From positions 2,170,001-2,234,000 of the forward strand of contig MU839829.1 of the NCBI GenBank assembly GCA_030411725.1: a stretch of DNA of 64,000 bases. The letters run 5' to 3'. Every line of letters starts with the position of its first letter. The first letter of the stretch is position 1. The translations under genes and the position numbers were made by a program. This DNA comes from Echria macrotheca (lineage: Eukaryota > Ascomycota > Sordariomycetes > Sordariales > Schizotheciaceae). The notes under the pieces were generated by a model. That model was not told the origin of the DNA. It searched no databases and worked only from the letters and a program-made list of their open reading frames with translations. Shown piece by piece: positions 1-10,829 of this stretch.

Positions 1-138
1 TTGGGGCCTAACTGTGAGATACCGCCATGGGAAAGTCTCTTGGGGCTGAAGTTCGATGGTGTTGATGGCTCAAACACGGACAAGGCGATTGTGGAGATTG
101 CGGCTGGACAACTGGAGTACGAGCTGGATACAGTATGA
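1..138 (+). CDS. C-terminal 45 codons of an unknown protein (5' end outside window)
   Basis: Frame 1 is open from the first base of the window and ends at TGA 136-138. The peptide ends in a mixed acidic and hydrophobic tail containing WESLLGLKFDGVDG and EIAAGQLEYELDTV, which reads like ordinary protein rather than intergenic sequence. No family is recognisable from 45 residues. It could be the last exon of a plus-strand gene that lies mostly upstream of the window. Alternatively, the frame could be open by chance, since 45 codons is short. The following 600 bases up to the histidine kinase start would then be its terminator plus the kinase promoter. Confidence 0.45.
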   Translation: MGPNCEIPPWESLLGLKFDGVDGSNTDKAIVEIAAGQLEYELDTV

Positions 139-751
139 AAAACTAGTAAAAAATTCACAGGGTTGTTTACCTCCATACCGAAAGAGGACTGACTGCCAAT
201 CTTGTTGCTTTCGTAAAGCGGTCCTGGCGAGGTTACCGACGAGGTCGGAGGTTTCTGGAGAATCATGAAATTCGATTCGCAAAGCCCCTCGGTTGCAGCC
301 CGAAAGTTGAGTTTTGATGGAATTTGGAACTTGCCGTGTGCGAATTCGATAAGGAGCGGGCGGGTGGCCCGCGCGGGTGCCGGCCGGCCACTCGCAGAGC
401 TGGAGCCAGCTGGAGCTGGAGCTGCCGATTGCCTGCCAAAGCAAGGATCTGCATCTGAACGTCTTTCCGCTCCCGTGCCCGCACCGCTCTCCGTCGTCCC
501 TCGCTCTCGTCGTCGCAAAATCAGAGACGCCCAACCCTCCGGCCGCGGCAGGCACCCCGATCACCGACCACGACCGCTCGATCCTCGACGGAGCCATGTC
601 CAGGACAAATACGGGCTGTATCTCGCGTTCACTGTGATCTCGATGAGCTGCCCGTCCCAGCTTCTCTCCGCCGGCTCGACGCCGATGATGCTGAGCCCAC
701 CCCCGGCCCCCCCACAAGCTTGTCCATCCGTCGATCGTCCCGGGAACCACA
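139..751. promoter_or_regulatory. Intergenic region / putative promoter and leader of the histidine kinase gene
   Basis: Several overlapping open frames on both strands here share no family motif and look like chance frames in GC-rich sequence. The stretch is pyrimidine-rich close to the kinase ATG at 752, as is common for fungal leaders. No separate gene is supported. Confidence 0.4.
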
Positions 752-3700
752 ATGCATCCGCCGTACCTGGAGTCCGGAATCATCGATCTGCTCGAGGCTG
801 ATCCCCGGCCGTCGTTCATTGTCGCCCTGACCCCGCACCCGACCATTGTCTACACCAATCCCGCCTTCACCGGCTACGACGGCCTGCTCGACATTGTCAA
901 GGCAAGCGACGAGAACAATGCGAAGCTGTGGCAGTGGATCACGGCCCCGGCCGCCAATGGCTCCTCGTCGCTCGCCCACTCCAACATCTTCTGGACCCGG
1001 TCTGTCGTGCATGACCAGAAGATGGTAGTCGTCGGCGCAAACGAGCAGGCTCCCTCCTCCGAACCGCCCAGGAAAGTTCGTCTCGATGTCGCCGTCGATG
1101 ATGGCACCGCCACACCTCCCCGACGGGTCGTTCCCATCCATGAACCGACTTCCATCGTGGCGCCAACGTCCACGTCGCAACACCTTGCCCCCGACTTCGC
1201 AGCCCTCCGACGGGCCAAATCCTCCCCCGTCTCTATACCGTCCGTCTACAGCCAGAACCCCGTGGCCGGGCCCGAGGCTGTTAGGCCACTATCACGTAGC
1301 ACGTAGGTGTGACCGATATCATCAACGCAGGACGATTCTGACAGTTTACCAATAGTTCGGATCCTGGTTGGATCCTTCCGGACGTGATGCCTGGTAGGTT
1401 TGAAGTAAATATTGGTCTGTTATTCATGCTAATCATGTGCTAGAACAACGTCCGTTCCTTGAGGTGATTCATAGTGTTGACTGGGCATCGACACCCCGCG
1501 GCCCGATAAAGGACTGGCCCGCACGGCTGGACCAGACCTTCAACCAAATCTTGGTAGACAGCCGCCCGATTGCTCTGTACTGGGGACCCACATACACAAC
1601 CATCTATAACGAAGCTTTCAGCAAGCTCTGTGGCTCGAAGCATCCGTCGCTCCTGGGCATGCGGGTAGAAGACGCATGGCATGAGGCTGGGGAGCTGCTG
1701 AAAGCCACAATGCAGAGCATCGCTCAGAAGCAGCGCGGGGTCCAGGAAGACGAATGGAGATTCTTCGTCGAGAGGGAATCAGATTCCGACACCCACCAGA
1801 CCTGGCTTGAGGAGACGTATTTGAAGTGGTCCATCATCCCCATCGTCGACAACAACGAGAGCCTCGGCTTCTTGCATCCCGTAGTGGACACCACGTCGAT
1901 GAGGCTCTGGGAGCGTAGGATGAAAATGCTCATCGATCTTGGAGAAGTCTTGGTCACTGCTCGGGACGTCGCGAGCTACTGGGAGAAAACTATCCAGCAG
2001 TTTTCTTCCGTCGAACCTCGATACGATATTCCCTTGGCCATCCTGTATAGCGTCGAAGAGGACCCGGACGCCATGATGCTAACTCCTTCGGGCAACGGGT
2101 TTACCAAGATCTGCCGCCTGGCTGGGGCTCTAGGCGTTCCAAACGGCCATGCTATCGCTCCAGAGACGGTCAGTCTGCGTCTAGGGGATGATGCGCTATC
2201 GTCTGCTTTCCGCGAGGCGCTCACCGTACATCACCCGCTTCTGCTGCAGACAAAGGATGGAAGCCTGCCGGAACACTTGCTGGATGGCCTGGAATGGAGG
2301 GGCTTTGGGGATCCATGCCGGGCTGCGGTTGTGTTGCCAATTCGTCCGACCAAGGAGGAAAACGTCATGGGAATTCTTCTACTCGGCCTGAACCCCAGGC
2401 GTCCGTATGACAACGATTACCGCCAGTACATTTCGCTGCTCAGCCAGAAGCTGACGACATCGCTTGCCTCGATTGTGCTCCTCGAGGAGGAGGCACGCAG
2501 AGGGCGGAACGCCGCCGAGCAGGCAGCCTACGATCAAGCGATGCTCAAGGAGAAACTTGCAGCACAGACCCGGGAGGCAAACGAGTCGATACAGATGTTC
2601 CAGGCTGTCGCCGAGTTCGTCCCCGTAGGTATGTGTTTTGGCGACGTCCACGGGAACATCACATTTGCGAACGACGCCTGGTACAAGATCACGGGGTATC
2701 CGGGAAGTGGTCCTATTAGCAACCAGGGCTTCCTCTCTTGCGTCAAGGAGGAAGACAGGCCCATTATCGTGGCACAATACGAAAAGCTCAAGACAGCGCG
2801 GAACGTCGAGTTTGAGTTCCGTGTGAAGAAAAACACAGATATACCGGCACCGCCCACTCGGAACTCGCCGAGCTTCGAAAAGGCCGGACTCGATCTGGTG
2901 TCGGTGGACGACATGGGGGAGCGCCACGTCATCGCGGCTGCTAAGGCCGAGCGCGCGGCAGATGGCAGCATCCTCCGAGTCCTCACCTGCCTCACGGACG
3001 TCACCGAGCACAAGAAGACGGCGGAAGAAGCAGTGCGCCGCGCGCAGCAAGCCGAGAACCTGAAACGCATGGCCGAATACGCCACGGTCGGCATGTACGA
3101 CATGAGCTTAGAAGGCAGGCTCATTGGGGCCAACGACGTATTCTTTGAGATGTGCGGTCTCAAAAAGACCGACCTAACCCAGGTTATCACCACCAACCCC
3201 TGGGAGAACTACGTGGTGGAGGAGGATAGGCCCCTGCTGAAGAAGAGGATCGAGACGATGCTGCTCGAGGGCAAGACGCAGAGTGTCGACATCCGGCTTG
3301 TCAACCCGCAAGCCGTCGAAGATGGCGCCGGCAACAAGGTGGTGATGCCTCGCTGGGTTCAAGCTACACTGATGCCCGTCCGCTCCAATGACGGTACCAT
3401 CCGGAGCTATACGGGGTGCATGAGCGACGTCTCTATTCAAAAGTGGCAGCTTGAGCGGGAAAAGCAGCGCAAGGAGGAAGCGATTGAGTCAAAACGGCAA
3501 CAGGAGAATTTCATCGACATGACATCTCACGAGATGCGCAATCCGCTCAGTGCCATTATCCACTGCGCCGATGCCATCACAGCGACGCTCACGAGGGTGC
3601 AGGAACTCGTGAATGGCGATCCTCACCTTGCCGTCCCAGGCAGGAATGGGCTAGATGGCCACCATGGCGACGACGCGCAAGCTGAAGTGCACGAGTTGGT

Positions 3701-5051
3701 GGAAAACAGCATCGACAGCGCCGAGACGATCGTTGGATGCGCGCAGCATCAAAAACGGATCGTGGACGACATTTTGACAATGTCAAAGCTCGACTCAAAG
3801 CTGCTGGCCATTACGCCCATCACTGTCAATCCGATTCAGATGGTGCAGGAAGCCCTGAAGATGTTTGAGGTGGAAGCCCGGCGGGTTGATATCGCCCTGG
3901 GCATGGTGGTGGATCAGTCGTACCGCGATCTCGATATTCGCTATCTCGATTTCGACCCGTCTCGTCTCAAGCAGGTGCTGATCAATCTCCTGACGAACGC
4001 ACTCAAGTTCACCAAGACGGGACCGACGCGCAACGTGTCGGTTGCGGTGAGCGCGAGCAAGAGCCGGCCAACCGAGGCGACGAGCTCAGTCCAGTTTATT
4101 CCGCGGTCGAAAGAGAGCGAAGAGGAAGACTACCACCCACCAGCTCCCCGCGATTCCGTGTTCCTGATGTTCGAGGTCAAAGACACGGGCCAGGGCCTGA
4201 CGGAAGAGGAGAAGAAGAGCCTGTTTCAGCGATTCGTCCAGGCGTCGAGTCGCACGCATGTCAAGTACGGCGGTTCGGGTCTTGGTCTTTTCATCAGCCG
4301 GCGGTTGACGGAGCTCCAGAACGGGGCGATTGGAGTGGCTAGCCAGCCGGGCGTGGGTAGCACGTTCGCTTTCTACATTGAAGCGTACATCCCGAGCGAG
4401 GCGGCGATACACGACGCCGAGTTCGCTGCGGCCGCAGCTTCCAAGGTGGCGACGGCTGGCTTCCGAGTCGCACCGGCTGGGGGGCTCCGGCCGAAGCGTT
4501 CGGCAAGCGCCACAAGCGGTTCCACGACGCCTTCTAGTGCGATGCGTCCGAGTCCCGTGACGGCGAGTCCGAGCAGCGACCTGAGTCTGTCGCCGCCTCC
4601 GATCAAGGGCATCCTCGTGGTCGAGGACAATCTCATCAACCAGCAGATCACGCGGCGCGGTCTGGTGAATATGGGTTTCACGGTGGATGTCGCGAATCAC
4701 GGGCTGGAGTGTCTGGAGAAGCTGGTGCACACGGACCGGTACCTGGGTGAGAAGCCCAAGAGTAACGGAGACCAGGCCGTGTTTCCTCTGTCGATTATCC
4801 TCATGGACATTGAGATGCCGATTCAGGACGGGCTGACTTGCACGCGCAACATTCGTGAGCTGGAGAGGGCGGGCAAGATTAGCGGGGGACGGCTACCTAT
4901 TATCGCGGTCAGCGCTAATGCGCGGCTGGAGCAGATATTGGAAGCCAAGGAAGCCGGGTGTGATGACGTGCTTGTCAAGCCATATCGGATGCCGGAGCTG
5001 CTGGAGAAGATGAAGATTGTGATGGAGCGATTGGCCGAGCCAAGCGGATGA
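752..5051 (+). CDS. Hybrid sensor histidine kinase (PAS-GAF-PAS-PAS-HisKA-HATPase-REC)
   Basis: Model: exons 752-1295 and 1444-5051, 1383 residues. The 148-nt intron uses donor GTAGCA and acceptor CTAG with a GCTAATC branch. The better-looking donor GTAGGT at 1303 would put the exons out of phase. Seen in order: an N-terminal PAS-like segment, a second PAS-like block (about 185-330), a GAF-like region (about 330-530), PAS domains near 566 and 718, then HisKA with H-box SHEMRNP (phospho-acceptor His about 877). HATPase follows with N-box NLLTNALKF (about 1025), DTGQG and GGSGLGL, and a receiver from VVEDN (about 1238) with phospho-acceptor Asp about 1303 in LMDIEMP and the VKPY lysine. The family autophosphorylates on His, passes phosphate to the receiver Asp, then via a phosphotransfer protein to response regulators. 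All catalytic motifs are intact. No transmembrane helix is evident, so it is probably cytosolic. The stimulus is unknown. Confidence 0.9.
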
Positions 5052-8000
5052 GGCTGGCTGAGCTGAAGCTGGAAGCGAGTTGGAGGATAGAAGAACATGA
5101 GAGGAAGACGAAGAACATGGGAGGAGTGGGAGGACATTAGGGCATGAGAGATACCCATTTTGTGGCGAGCTTGCGTGGCATTTTGCGTTATTTGGCGCTT
5201 TGCTTTTATTTTGAATTTGGGCGAGCATACGAGCGCGGGGTTTGAGGTTAGGTACAGGAATCATGAGGCAACACTGCAGGCGAAGCTACGGAGTACTGTG
5301 TAGTTTGTAGCTTTTTTTGGTATAATAATGGAAAGACGCGCGACCTGGATTCCCCAGAATTTTTTACACAGTAGGGCGAGGCGGCGCAAGTCCGCAAGAT
5401 TAGCGGAGCGGCAGGGCTTGGGTTGGCTGCGCGGTAGGCTTGCGGGCTTGCGATGCGGCTTGGTTGCCGCTTGGGAGAGCACTGATGAACGCATGCGGTG
5501 TTGAAGGCGGCGCGACGCCACTGACGGGGGGTGGGAGGGCAGGGCAGGGCTCATTTCGCGTGTGTGTCCTGGCTCCTCGCGTCTGTACGGTTTACGGAAT
5601 GGGACCGCAAGGGATGCCCAATTCGAGTTGGAGCAGGTTATGTGGAATTTTTATTATTCTCTAGTACATGTAGGATTCGGAATAAGTATTCACGCGGGCA
5701 CGTGGACGCTTTTTTTTTTCTTCTGGTTTCGGGAGCTTGTTTAGGAGGACTTAGACTGGTGATGTGTGGTGGTGATCGGGGAGACGGGGAGACGGACTGT
5801 TCGGAATGTGTTTTCTAGGTAGATGGGTTGAAGAGATGGAAAGGTTCGCCGGTTCGCCGAGACGTGCAGCGCCCAGACTTTGGTTTTCTCGGTGTCCAAT
5901 GTCCTGTGTTCGGTGGTTAGTGTTTAGGACAGATATCTACAGCCACTACGGTTTACGGATACGTAGGTCTGTCTGCTGGAGCTTTCTGTCCGTCCGGTGT
6001 GCAGTGTGCAGCGCAGATCGATGATTGTTGAGGGAGGGATTGGTTAGAGAGAGGGAGGGAGTGGTCGGCAGAGTCGGTCGGTCGTCGGAGGTCGGCTGTT
6101 GAGACAGACTTTCACAGGCTGGGCTGGGCGAATCGGGTGTGTTTTTTTATCTTGCAGCGTGCAGGTTGCAGAGAGAAAGAGATATGTATGCAGAGCTTGT
6201 TGGTTCGTTTCATGGCTGTCCGATGCAGGCACGATGCAAGCAGGCAAGAAGATCTGCAGAGTGGTAGATAGTTATCAACTCTCTTTTCTCCATGTACTCT
6301 TTTTTTAACCTCTATGATTCTACACTATCCGAGGGAGATGGGTGGACGGGGGTTTGTTATCCGTGAGCCGGATCTTCTTGGAAACTTTCCTGATGAGAGG
6401 GATTTAATAAAATGGAGGAAGGATTCGATAGTTAACTATGGGATTCAGGGTCTCTCCCGTGGGATCGGATCATCCAGATCTTCGTCTTCGGACTTTGCAA
6501 AACCCGGGGGACTGGGGGACCGGGGCTCGCGGGTTGAGAACCGGAAGAAGCTGGAAGGTGTGCCTTCCAAGACAATAGTCTAGTCTGTTGGTTGGGGGCT
6601 TTGCTGGTTTTTTTTCCTGTTGTGGATATGTGACTTGCCCTTTTTCTCTCTCTCTCTCTGCCTTTGCAGGAGGTTCCCCTCGTTATCGTTCGGTTTTTTT
6701 ACTCGTCGACGGACGGGCAAAGAACTGATGAGTGGTTGAAGGGTGAGGTGGGGAGTGACGTGGTTTATCAAGGTACCTACGGATTATTACGGAATATGTA
6801 CGGCGATTATGTCTGTTTCACTTCGGAGACGGGGAGAGGTTTGCGGGCCGATTTTGGGCATTTTTCACTCAGTCAGCTGTCTCCGCTTTTGTGTACATCT
6901 TTTACGCACTGTTCCGGGACTGTAGACTGAGATGGAATTCTCTCTCAACTCTCTCTTTTCGACTGTTAAAGGTGTGTATACACTAGTGTTGTAGGTGTGT
7001 GTGTGTGATAGGAACAAGGCACGTGGTTGGCCATTTCGGAATCCGGGTAAAATTAACATTTTTGCAAAAGGGGGGTGGGTAAGGTAGTAGGTGTGCCAGT
7101 CCGGTATGGTTGGTGTTGCTTGGTCGTTTATTTTGAATGGATGGATAGATGGGCGCGGCCGCCTTACCGGTAGTAATGTAGTAGTCGACCAGTTAAGGGA
7201 TTATTTAACGAAAAAAGACGGGATGAAAGTTTCGCGCGGATGCGAGGAGGAATGTCAATCTATCAACAAGGGACTTTAACCATTTTTAGATGGACGTTAA
7301 GCTTTTTTCTGTTGTGACCCCCCCTGGTCACAGAGGGATGGAGGGGTTAAGATTGCACCACCCTTTTTTCGACGTTCGCGTTGCATTTCCCATCCATCCC
7401 CACGTTTCTCGGTCTCCTTGGTTCTCAGTCGCGAGAAATCTTTGTTGATTGGGAAATCTTGTTGATGAGAGTACACGTAGTCTGTCTGCCTTGGAAAAAA
7501 CGAATCGGGGCTGTACAGGACTGGACTCAAAGGCTGTCCATTGTCCGCAGTCCGCAGTTCCTTTACACAGTGCAGAAAGAAACACCGAAATTCGAAATCG
7601 GGTCTCGCGCATCGCCACGATACGAACCCGGACGGGCCGGCTTACACGTGGGGAATGTGGCCATGGGGAAGACCAGGGCCGGGATCAGGAACGGACCAGG
7701 ACCGCGAAACTGCAGGCGGCCCAGCGTGTCGAGAAATGAAGGAAGAACCAGTGGAAAGACAGTATCCATCATTCTTATTATTGGGGACACTCCCTTGATC
7801 TCTTCTTCCTCTTTTCTCTCTCCTCTGTATTCTACCCGCGTTAATTTAGATATACCCTTCAACACGTCGTCTTGTTAAAACCCCAGACTACTTCTTTTTT
7901 TGGTCTCGAGTTATCCTGTCGCTCTCTCTCTGTGTCTCTGTGTCTCTGTGTCTCTTGTTACACTGTTTTCTTTTTGCCTCTCTACGGTCCAATCCTCTAT

Positions 8001-8099
8001 CCCGAAACCCGAACGAAGAGATCCATCCCGGTATACTTACCTACTACTATACGCCACCGATCCCCGTCGTGTCACCCCGTATCGACTTATAACAACAAA
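5052..8099. other. 3-kb intergenic region without a supported gene
   Basis: It holds the kinase 3' flank and the upstream region of the Dabb gene. Only short overlapping frames occur, none with family character. There are T-rich runs, a CT microsatellite near 6645-6662 and a CT/GT-rich tract at 7919-7957, probably in the Dabb leader. Its length suggests a long regulated promoter or leader, or an unannotated non-coding transcript. Nothing in the bases decides between these. Confidence 0.4.
7919..7957 (+). repeat. CT/GTCTCT low-complexity tract in the presumed Dabb-gene leader
   Basis: A run of CT dinucleotides is followed by four TGTCTC-type units. Pyrimidine-rich tracts like this are common shortly upstream of fungal transcription or translation starts, so it probably belongs to the core promoter or 5' UTR of the gene starting at 8100. 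Confidence 0.5.
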
Positions 8100-8717
8100 A
8101 TGTCGTCCTCAACGATGCACCCGCTGCTCTGGTCGCTCTGCGTCGTCCAGTTCGGTCTCCTCTCGGTCCTGGCCACCAAGTTTTTCGGTAGCGATTCTTC
8201 GTCCTCCTCAAAAACCAAGAAGGAAGAATCTACGCCTAAGATGTCGGGATCCATCGTGTCGACCGAGGGCGGAAAGGTCCGGCGCATCACCATGTTCAAG
8301 GTGCCGGACCCGGAGAACCAGAAGAAGTTTGTGGATGCGTACGAGAGGCTGCGTGAGGAGCAGCAAAAGGTAGTATATTTTATCTCTCTGTGACTACCAG
8401 AACAGAGCTGACAGTGTGTGGTATTGTAGGGCGGCGAACCGTATATCCTCTCGTATGTATTCTATCCAGAAAACCCCCCTCCTCCCTATCGTCAGCTTAT
8501 GGGAAAAGAAAACAAAAAGCTAACATATCCACACAGTGTTCAAGCATCCGTAGTCAACGACCCCCGCGCCAAGGGCTACACCATCGTGGCCGAAACCGAG
8601 TTCGCCAGCCTCGACGACATGAAGTACTACGATGCCGAGTGCCCGGCCCACATGTCGCTCAAGAAGAACTCGCGAGGGCTCGGCGTGACGGAGCCGCCTC
8701 TTGTTGTGTACTACTAG
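8100..8717 (+). CDS. Dabb (stress-responsive A/B barrel) domain protein
   Basis: Model: exons 8100-8369, 8430-8452 and 8537-8717, 157 residues. Introns are GTAGTA...GTAG (60 nt) and GTATGT...ACAG (84 nt). The middle exon is only 23 nt and supplies GEPYILS, a core strand of the domain. The last 110 residues fit the Dabb ferredoxin-like barrel: RRITMFKVPDP at the start, an inner YTIVAETEF strand, then a helix with MKYYD and CPAHMSLKK. Family members are small dimeric proteins, some stress-induced and some acting as polyketide cyclases. Function here cannot be assigned. Residues 6-30 form a hydrophobic segment (LLWSLCVVQFGLLSVLATKFFG) followed by a Ser-rich linker, which suggests a membrane anchor or mitochondrial targeting. 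Translation could instead begin at the internal Met of MSGSIVS, giving a cytosolic 110-residue form. Confidence 0.85.
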
Positions 8718-8851
8718 GTTTTTCTTTGTGTGTCTGGCCGGGGAGATAATCTTTTTTACATGGAAACTACTATATCAGGGATCTCTCTCTTCTGTCACAA
8801 ATATCATATTTATAAAAGGAACCAAATATATATATACATATATACAACATA

Positions 8852-9687
8852 TCAAGAACGACCACCAGAATGCAGATGGAGAGCCCTCTCCCCCAGATCC
8901 GCCGTCCACCGATCAATAGCCCTCAACAGTTTCTTACCCACCACCACGCGCGTCGTCTGCGCCAATACCCCGTGGAACGTCTCCCAGCAGGTATATCTCG
9001 TCCCGCCCCGGCCGTCGTCGACAAACTCCTGGACGCGCTCCGAGTGGAGCATGAAGCTAGGCAGAAACATTGTCGGGCGCGTTCTGCGGCGGCGCCATTC
9101 ATTCTCAACTCAGCCCACATATACTCTAGAAGAGGAAAAAAAGGGGGGGTGGGATGAACAAACCTCCAAGCAATCCGCCACCCAACAATCCTCTCCCCCT
9201 CGCCCTCGCCCTCGCGAATCGGCTCAAGGACACTAACCACCAGCGCCGTAGGCCTCGGACTACCCGCCGGATCCTCAAAGTTGATATACGCATCCATGCT
9301 GAACTCGGTGCCCAGATGCAGCAGCACTTGGTCATCTTCCCCTCCCGATCCATCAAATCCACCGAGAGTCGGCGGTATCGGATCCGGCTGTTTCGAAATA
9401 CTCATCCTGCGACAAAACGCATTCCATTTCCCATCTGTTTTATACCACACAAATTAATCACACGAGACTCATATGAGAGTGACGACAAGAAAGAGGAAGG
9501 AAGGAAAGCAATTACAGGATCCAGCATCGCGAATGACCTCGAGACAAACAGCCGGCGGCGCGGCGAATCGCTCTGCGCAGTCTAGACTCCACGTCCCCAA
9601 CAACGCCCCGTCGACACCGTACGTTGGCGTGGCGATTGGGTTTGAGGAGTATGTCGTCTTCTTGCTCACAAAGGTCTCACCCTCCAT
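8852..9687 (-). CDS. SRPBCC/START-fold (polyketide cyclase-like) protein
   Basis: Model on the minus strand: exons 9687-9516, 9434-9164 and 9083-8852, 224 residues. Introns of 81 and 80 nt have GTAATT and GTTTGT donors and CAG acceptors. Joined, the protein shows the usual fungal SRPBCC order: an N-terminal strand before CLEVIRDAGSYGKWNAF (the region where family members bind hydrophobic ligands), a LHLGTEFSMDA segment, a WRIAWRT strand, then ERVQEFVDD, a CWETFHG strand and the long C-terminal helix (VVGKKLLRAIDRW). The family binds or cyclises hydrophobic small molecules, and many members have unknown ligands. Translation could also start 12 codons upstream at 9723. It converges on the Dabb gene (134 bp apart) and is the first of four minus-strand genes that could relate to small-molecule metabolism. 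Confidence 0.8.
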
Positions 9688-10829
9688 GTTGTTTTGTTGT
9701 GTCGTTGTTCTTCGTTCTCTCAAAAAATGTGGTGTGAACAGATACTCTCAGAAAAGACGACGTTAAAAGGTAAGGTAACAAGACGTTGAAAACGCCTCAA
9801 TCATCAAACATGGATTTCCTTTTTATTTCCGGGGACAAGCGCACGCAAAACACACACACAGGCAACAAGGTGCTGAGAGGCGTTTTCGACGCCTTCAAAA
9901 AGCCACGCAGCGTCGGCGGCGCATTTTGTCCACCCTCCCGCTCGGACTTTGGCTTGGTTGTTGTTTCCGAACTGGCTGGCTGGCCGAGCGGCTTGTTTGC
10001 TTTTCCCGGAATGACGCTGCCGCCGCAGCGAACGGACGCAATTTGGCCCCGCTAGCGGCAGGCAAAAAAGCCCTTCTCCAAGCAGCAGAGAGGGGAAGAA
10101 ACCCCAACCCTGGATCTTGAACGGAGCTGAAAAAGGGGGCTCCTCCTCCTCTGTCTTGACTCCCGCGGTTCAGGACATGCCAGATGAGAAATGCACGTCA
10201 GAATCCAGACACTGCCAACAGACGCAACTACCCATAGTCAAATCCGATCTCATCTCACATTTTTACTCACACACACGCACCAGAACATCATCTGACCAGC
10301 AATCCGGTCTGGTCTCGCGATCCGGCCGAGAGCTGACGAGAAATGATGCCAGCTGTCTCGGCCCAAGTCGCACAAGCCTAGCGCGCTCTTGTCTCAACAC
10401 CTCCTCACTTCCTTTATTTGGTCATAGCCTTGGCATATGGGGGATCCAGATCCGGCCATATTAGCCCATCTAGAGTAACTCACTCCACGGCCTCGCCGAG
10501 ACTGAGAAAAAAAGCTGTGTTACACTTTTGACTCTGCTAACTTGTCTTGTCACTCCAGCATGCCTGGCCAGGCAGCCAGACATATATAGCTCCCAGACAA
10601 CGCGGGTATCTCCCTGTACAGGTTTCATGACAGCATCCTCAACGCCACTTTCGCCGTGATGGATCGAGTCGTGCAGACGAACCCTAGTTCCTCAGTAGAA
10701 TAAAAATCCCAGATATAATCCGAAACAAAACGACAGGAAAAAAAAGCTGATAGCCACCCCAGAACTCCTCGCCATACACAAACCTAGACTCACAGTAATA
10801 GCCCTGTCATAACCCATGATTTTGTCGTA
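9688..10829. other. Intergenic region between the SRPBCC and MFS genes
   Basis: No open frame shows a recognisable domain or convincing splice partners. It presumably contains the SRPBCC promoter (left) and the MFS transporter 3' UTR (right). Confidence 0.4.
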
